DNA of 64,000 bases from Shewanella amazonensis SB2B. GTDB lineage: Bacteria > Pseudomonadota > Gammaproteobacteria > Enterobacterales > Shewanellaceae. The translations under genes and the position numbers were made by a program. Each line of letters begins with the position of its first letter. The first letter of the stretch is position 1. The notes beneath the pieces are model-generated. The model saw nothing but the letters and a program-made list of their open reading frames with translations. It had not been told where the DNA came from and made no database searches. Below, one piece after another: positions 60,789 to 64,000 of this stretch. The stretch is taken from contig NC_008700.1 in the NCBI RefSeq assembly GCF_000015245.1, positions 2,362,001 to 2,426,000 on the forward strand, read 5' to 3'.

Positions 60789-61628
60789 ATGAAATTGGAA
60801 ACTATTGATTACCGCTCGCCCGACGCGGCAGCACAATTCGTTCAATCATTGCGGGATACCGGCTTTGGCGTATTGTCAAACCACCCTATTCAGCAATCTT
60901 TGGTCGAAGCCATTTATAAAGATTGGTACGAATTCTTCCAGAGTGGTGCCAAGGAAGAATTTCGCTTCAATCCGGAAACCCAGGACGGATTTTTCCCGGC
61001 AGATGTGTCGGAAACGGCCAAAGGTCACAGTGTAAAAGACATAAAAGAGTACTACCACGTTTACCCGTGGGGCCGTATACCCGAGAGCCTCAGAGCCAAC
61101 ATTCTGGCCTACTATGACCACGCCAATCAGCTGGCGGCCGAATTGTTGTCCTGGGTTGAAGCTCACAGCCCGGATGAAGTGAAGGCTCTCTTTACCGAGC
61201 CACTGCCAAACATGATAGATGGTAGCCACAAGACCCTGCTGCGAGTGCTCCACTATCCCCCCATGAAGGGTGATGAAGAGCCGGGAGCCATCCGCGCCGC
61301 CGCCCATGAAGACATCAACCTGCTTACCGTGTTGCCTGCCGCCAATGAACCCGGGCTGCAAGTAAAAGCCAAAGACGGTACCTGGCTGGATGTCCCTTCA
61401 GATTTTGGCAACATTATCATCAACATCGGTGACATGTTGCAGGAAGCCTCCGGCGGTTACTTCCCATCGACTTCCCACCGGGTAATTAACCCCGAAGGCA
61501 TGGACAAAACCAAGTCGCGGATTTCCCTGCCACTGTTTTTACACCCTCGCCCTGACGTGGTGCTGTCGGAGCGTTATACCGCCGACAGCTATTTGATGGA
61601 GCGTCTGCGCGAGCTCGGCGTCATCTGA
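60789..61628 (+). CDS. Isopenicillin N synthase-like 2-oxoglutarate/Fe(II) oxygenase
   Basis: 279 residues. The double-stranded beta helix has the iron ligands H173, D175 (AHEDINLLT) and H230 (STSHRV), and the RxS motif at R244-S246 that binds the 2-oxoglutarate carboxylate. The N-terminal DIOX_N-like part is present. Substrate unknown; the family spans small-molecule and antibiotic-type oxidations. It stands alone between a divergent msr gene and ylqF. Confidence 0.88.
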   Translation: MKLETIDYRSPDAAAQFVQSLRDTGFGVLSNHPIQQSLVEAIYKDWYEFFQSGAKEEFRFNPETQDGFFPADVSETAKGHSVKDIKEYYHVYPWGRIPESLRANILAYYDHANQLAAELLSWVEAHSPDEVKALFTEPLPNMIDGSHKTLLRVLHYPPMKGDEEPGAIRAAAHEDINLLTVLPAANEPGLQVKAKDGTWLDVPSDFGNIIINIGDMLQEASGGYFPSTSHRVINPEGMDKTKSRISLPLFLHPRPDVVLSERYTADSYLMERLRELGVI

Positions 61629-61636
61629 TGATGGCC

Positions 61637-61663
61637 AAAAGCGTCCCTCGGGACGCTTTTTTT
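61637..61663 (+). terminator. Terminator after the oxygenase gene
   Basis: AAAAGCGTCCC, TC, GGGACGCTTTT followed by T, 8 bases after the stop. Confidence 0.85.
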
Positions 61664-61726
61664 GTGCCTGATGGCGGATACGGGTAGAATATGCGCCCCA
61701 AGACAGAGGTAAGCAGGATTTAAACA

Positions 61727-62671
61727 ATGGCGATTCAATGGTATCCGGGACACATGCACAAGGCACAAAAGGAAATTGCCGAAGCCATGCCCCAGGTCGA
61801 TTTGGTGATAGAGGTACTGGATGCCCGCATTCCCTACTCCAGCGAAAACCCCATGGTTGCCAAACTTCGCGGTGACAAACCCTGTATTAAACTGCTGAAC
61901 AAATGCGATCTTGCCGATCCGGCCATCACAGAGGCCTGGATAGCACACCTTGAAAAAGAACAAGGTGTGAAGGCCATGGCCGTCACCACCTTACAGCCCG
62001 GTCATCTTAAAACGGTTATTCCTGAACTTGTGCGCAAGTTGGTGCCTGAGCGTGACCGCGCGGACAAAGACATACGCACCATGATTATGGGGATCCCCAA
62101 TGTGGGTAAATCGACCATCATCAATACGCTGGCTGGACGTGTGATTGCCAAAACCGGCAACGAGCCTGCGGTCACCAAGGCACAGCAGCGCATCAATCTC
62201 AAAAACGGTATTGTACTGTCAGATACACCGGGCATTCTGTGGCCCAAGGTGGACAACGAAGCCAGCAGCTATCGTCTGGCCGTGACCGGCGCCATCAAAG
62301 ACACCGCCATGGAATATGAAGACGTAGCGCTCTTTGCCGCAGCTTTTTTTCGCGATGCTTATCCTGCTGAGCTGAAAGAACGTTATAAGCTCGATGAACT
62401 GTCCGATGACGATGTGGCATTGCTGGAAGACATTGGCCGCAAGCGAGGGGCGCTGCGAAGCGGTGGTTATGTGGATCTGCACAAAGCCGCCGAGCTGCTG
62501 CTGCACGAATTCCGCAGTGGCAAACTGGGGCTGCTGAGCCTGGAAACACCGGAAATGGCTGAAATCGAAAAAGCCGAAGTGGAGCGGATCCTCGCAGAGA
62601 AAGAAGCCCTGCGTCAGGAGAAACTGGCCGCCGAAAAGCTGCGCCGTTCCGGTAAGCGCCACAATAACTGA
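61727..62671 (+). CDS. ylqF: YlqF/RbgA-type circularly permuted GTPase
   Basis: 314 residues. The GTPase motifs occur in permuted order: G4 LLNKCDLAD first, then G1 GIPNVGKSTIIN and G3 DTPG, which defines the YlqF/YawG class. The start MAIQWYPGHMHKAQKEI is family-typical. In Bacillus RbgA helps assemble the 50S subunit; the same role is likely here. The C-terminal tail is a charged coiled coil rich in Lys/Glu. Confidence 0.92.
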   Translation: MAIQWYPGHMHKAQKEIAEAMPQVDLVIEVLDARIPYSSENPMVAKLRGDKPCIKLLNKCDLADPAITEAWIAHLEKEQGVKAMAVTTLQPGHLKTVIPELVRKLVPERDRADKDIRTMIMGIPNVGKSTIINTLAGRVIAKTGNEPAVTKAQQRINLKNGIVLSDTPGILWPKVDNEASSYRLAVTGAIKDTAMEYEDVALFAAAFFRDAYPAELKERYKLDELSDDDVALLEDIGRKRGALRSGGYVDLHKAAELLLHEFRSGKLGLLSLETPEMAEIEKAEVERILAEKEALRQEKLAAEKLRRSGKRHNN

Positions 62672-62792
62672 GCACCATCAAAACCAAGCGCCACAATAAC
62701 CGGACGCATATAAACCGGGTATCACAGCAACGAGGCGTTAGCCTGTGCACCCATGCCAAACCGGACCAGCGTTAAAAGGTGTACTCAAACCC

Positions 62793-62815
62793 AAAGGGCC
62801 TGATGGCCCTTTTTT
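62793..62815. terminator. Terminator between ylqF and the phosphatase gene
   Basis: AAAGGGCC, TGAT, GGCCCTTT, with T run on the plus strand and AAAGGG mirrored on the minus; usable by both convergent genes. Confidence 0.75.
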
Positions 62816-62819
62816 AATG

Positions 62820-63296
62820 TCATTTTTCCAACGCCTTAATGGCGGCTATCAAGGCATCACTGCTGTGTTCCAGCAGATCGAGCACACGCTCAAACCCTGC
62901 GTTCCCGCCGTAGTATGGGTCGGGAACTTCCTCAATGTCCGATTCGCCAAAACTTAAGATGAGCCGTAACTTATGCCTGAATTCAGCCGGACAGCGGCGC
63001 TTGAGCTCAGCAAGGTTATCCTTGTCTGCGGCTAGAATCAGGTCAAAACGCATGAAATCGCTGTCCTTCACCTGCCGTGCACGCATCCCAGAGAAATCAT
63101 AACCCCGAGCTTCGCCTGCTTTTACCGAGCGGGCGTCGGGGGCCTCTCCCTGGTGGTAGCCAATGGTGCCGGCAGAATCAATCACCAAATCAAGTCCTGC
63201 GCGGATGGCACGCTGGCGAAACACTGCTTCGGCGCTGGGAGAACGGCAGATATTGCCCATGCATACAAATAGAATCGAACCGGGTGTACTGGTCAT
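62820..63296 (-). CDS. Low-molecular-weight protein-tyrosine phosphatase
   Basis: 158 residues. The P-loop CX5R is C12-MGNIC-R18 (ILFVCMGNICRSPSAEAVF), and the acid Asp is in the DPYYGG motif. It dephosphorylates tyrosine residues or small phosphates in the cytoplasm. No partner tyrosine kinase or capsule cluster lies in the window, so the substrate is unknown. 29 bases separate it from the ligase gene. Confidence 0.94.
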   Translation of the reverse strand: MTSTPGSILFVCMGNICRSPSAEAVFRQRAIRAGLDLVIDSAGTIGYHQGEAPDARSVKAGEARGYDFSGMRARQVKDSDFMRFDLILAADKDNLAELKRRCPAEFRHKLRLILSFGESDIEEVPDPYYGGNAGFERVLDLLEHSSDALIAAIKALEK

Positions 63297-63325
63297 TTGT
63301 GTCTTTGTCTCTTATCTGCGGGAAT

Positions 63326-64000
63326 TCATTCCATCGGACGCACACGCAGAAATCGCGCGCCCTTGGGAAGCCCTTTATCAGTGAGCCCATGATATTGAAA
63401 AGTGACCCAAGCGCCAATGGCAGGAGGATGACGGCGCTCATCAAAGCTGAAACCAGAGCCCAGAAAAAACTCTCTGCCATCCAAAAGACGCAGGTGCAGC
63501 GCCCCCATCATGCCCTCAAATTGGCCTTTTCCCGCACGGTAGCCAATCACCTGCCCTTCGGTATCATTCAGAGGCTTAAGCTTGATGAGCAGTGGATTGC
63601 GACCGTCAATGTAAAGGGCATCTTCCCGATGCAGCATCAATCCTTCACCCCCTCCTCGAATGACGGCTTGATAATAGTCATTGAGCTCAGAGAGATGCTG
63701 GAAGCGCCTTTGTTCCACCAGCTTGAGCGGCTCGGTTTTGTCGGAGAGTCGAGCTTGCAACCACTTGTGTCGCTCAGCAAATCCGAGCCCGGATTGGGGT
63801 GTGTCAAACACCATTAATTGCACCTGATACCAATCATCATCACGACCGCGTGAGCGTACCAATCCACTCAACCACTCAAAACGGCCTCTGCCGGCCCATA
63901 ACTCGCCATCAAGGAGAACATCTGCCGGCAAGGCCGCAATAAACCAGGCGGGCGGGGCGATTAGATTGCCAGAGCGGGTGACCAGCGTTTGGCCTGTCCA
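63326..64000 (-). CDS. ATP-dependent DNA ligase, C-terminal part (cut by window edge)
   Basis: 224 codons are visible; the frame is open through the window end, beginning WTGQTLVTRSGNLIAPPAWF. Motifs of the nucleotidyltransferase domain (LDGELW, motif III; EGLMLHRED, motif IV; LIKLKPL, motif V) and an OB-fold end (GFSFDERRHPPAIGAWVTFQYHGLTDKGLPKGARFLRVRP) identify the small bacterial ATP-ligase (Lig E-like) family, often exported. The active-site lysine motif KxDG and any signal peptide lie beyond the window. Confidence 0.9.
   Translation of the reverse strand, partial: WTGQTLVTRSGNLIAPPAWFIAALPADVLLDGELWAGRGRFEWLSGLVRSRGRDDDWYQVQLMVFDTPQSGLGFAERHKWLQARLSDKTEPLKLVEQRRFQHLSELNDYYQAVIRGGGEGLMLHREDALYIDGRNPLLIKLKPLNDTEGQVIGYRAGKGQFEGMMGALHLRLLDGREFFLGSGFSFDERRHPPAIGAWVTFQYHGLTDKGLPKGARFLRVRPME

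Noticed and set aside
1..64000. Search by eye for mobile elements, CRISPR arrays, tRNA and rRNA genes, and toxin-antitoxin pairs
   Set aside because: Nothing with the needed repeats, integrase/transposase motifs or RNA signatures was seen.

Overview
The window is a 64 kb chromosomal segment of a gammaproteobacterium, most likely a Shewanella species. This rests on protein sequence character, on gene order (rne / rluC / maf / yceD-rpmF-plsX-fabHDG-acpP-fabF, and pheST-ihfA), and on a full his operon preceded by a histidine leader peptide. The species assignment is inference. Nearly all of the DNA is coding and has the look of core genome. I see no insertion sequence, prophage, integron, CRISPR array, rRNA or tRNA.

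Layout. 1-4.4 kb (- strand): fadD (cut by the window edge), an alpha/beta hydrolase, an exported methyltransferase-like protein, and a run yoaA > tsaB > small unknown > M50 membrane protease. 6.7-14.2 kb (+): hisL leader and attenuator, then hisG-D-C-B-H-A-F-IE, mostly with overlapping or nearly abutting genes and a terminator at the end; this encodes the complete path from PRPP and ATP to histidine. 14.3-20.0 kb (-): a GAF-GGDEF diguanylate cyclase, lpxM, and pheS-pheT-ihfA. 20.4-24.6 kb (+): a chemoreceptor with a sigma-28 type promoter, then a large membrane PAS sensor with a degenerate kinase-like end. 24.6-27.4 kb: a secreted protein with two retropepsin-like domains, two small conserved proteins, YceI, and a cold-shock protein. 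27.4-32.1 kb (-): pdxH, then the polyamine genes speE > speA > speD, where SpeD is of the eukaryotic AdoMet decarboxylase type. 32.9-36.2 kb (+): CvfB-like S1 protein, YceH, and a two-gene ABC exporter. 36.7-39 kb (-): a CspA-family gene with its own promoter and long leader, rlmA, and an unknown 300-residue protein. 39.2-41.6 kb (+): sbcB and cdd. 41.7-44.7 kb (-): a beta-hydroxyacid dehydrogenase, an FGGY kinase and an acyl-CoA thioesterase. 44.8-51.1 kb (-): the fatty-acid synthesis cluster, including rpmF (56 codons). 51.5-59.6 kb: maf, a HAD phosphatase, rluC, rne with a ~500 nt leader, and a SulP transporter. 59.7-64 kb: an MsrB-MsrA fusion, a 2-oxoglutarate/Fe(II) oxygenase, a YlqF-type GTPase, a low-molecular-weight phosphotyrosine phosphatase, and the end of an ATP-dependent DNA ligase.

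How it fits together. Most blocks are housekeeping: histidine, fatty acid/phospholipid, polyamine and translation genes, plus RNA processing (rne, rluC, rlmA, yceD, cvfB). I found no obvious new multi-gene system. The points most worth a second look are the eukaryotic-type SpeD in a bacterial spe operon, the tandem retropepsin-like protein, the sensor protein with a decayed ATPase domain, a probable near-leaderless yceD transcript, the his attenuator, and several unknown genes translationally coupled to known ones.
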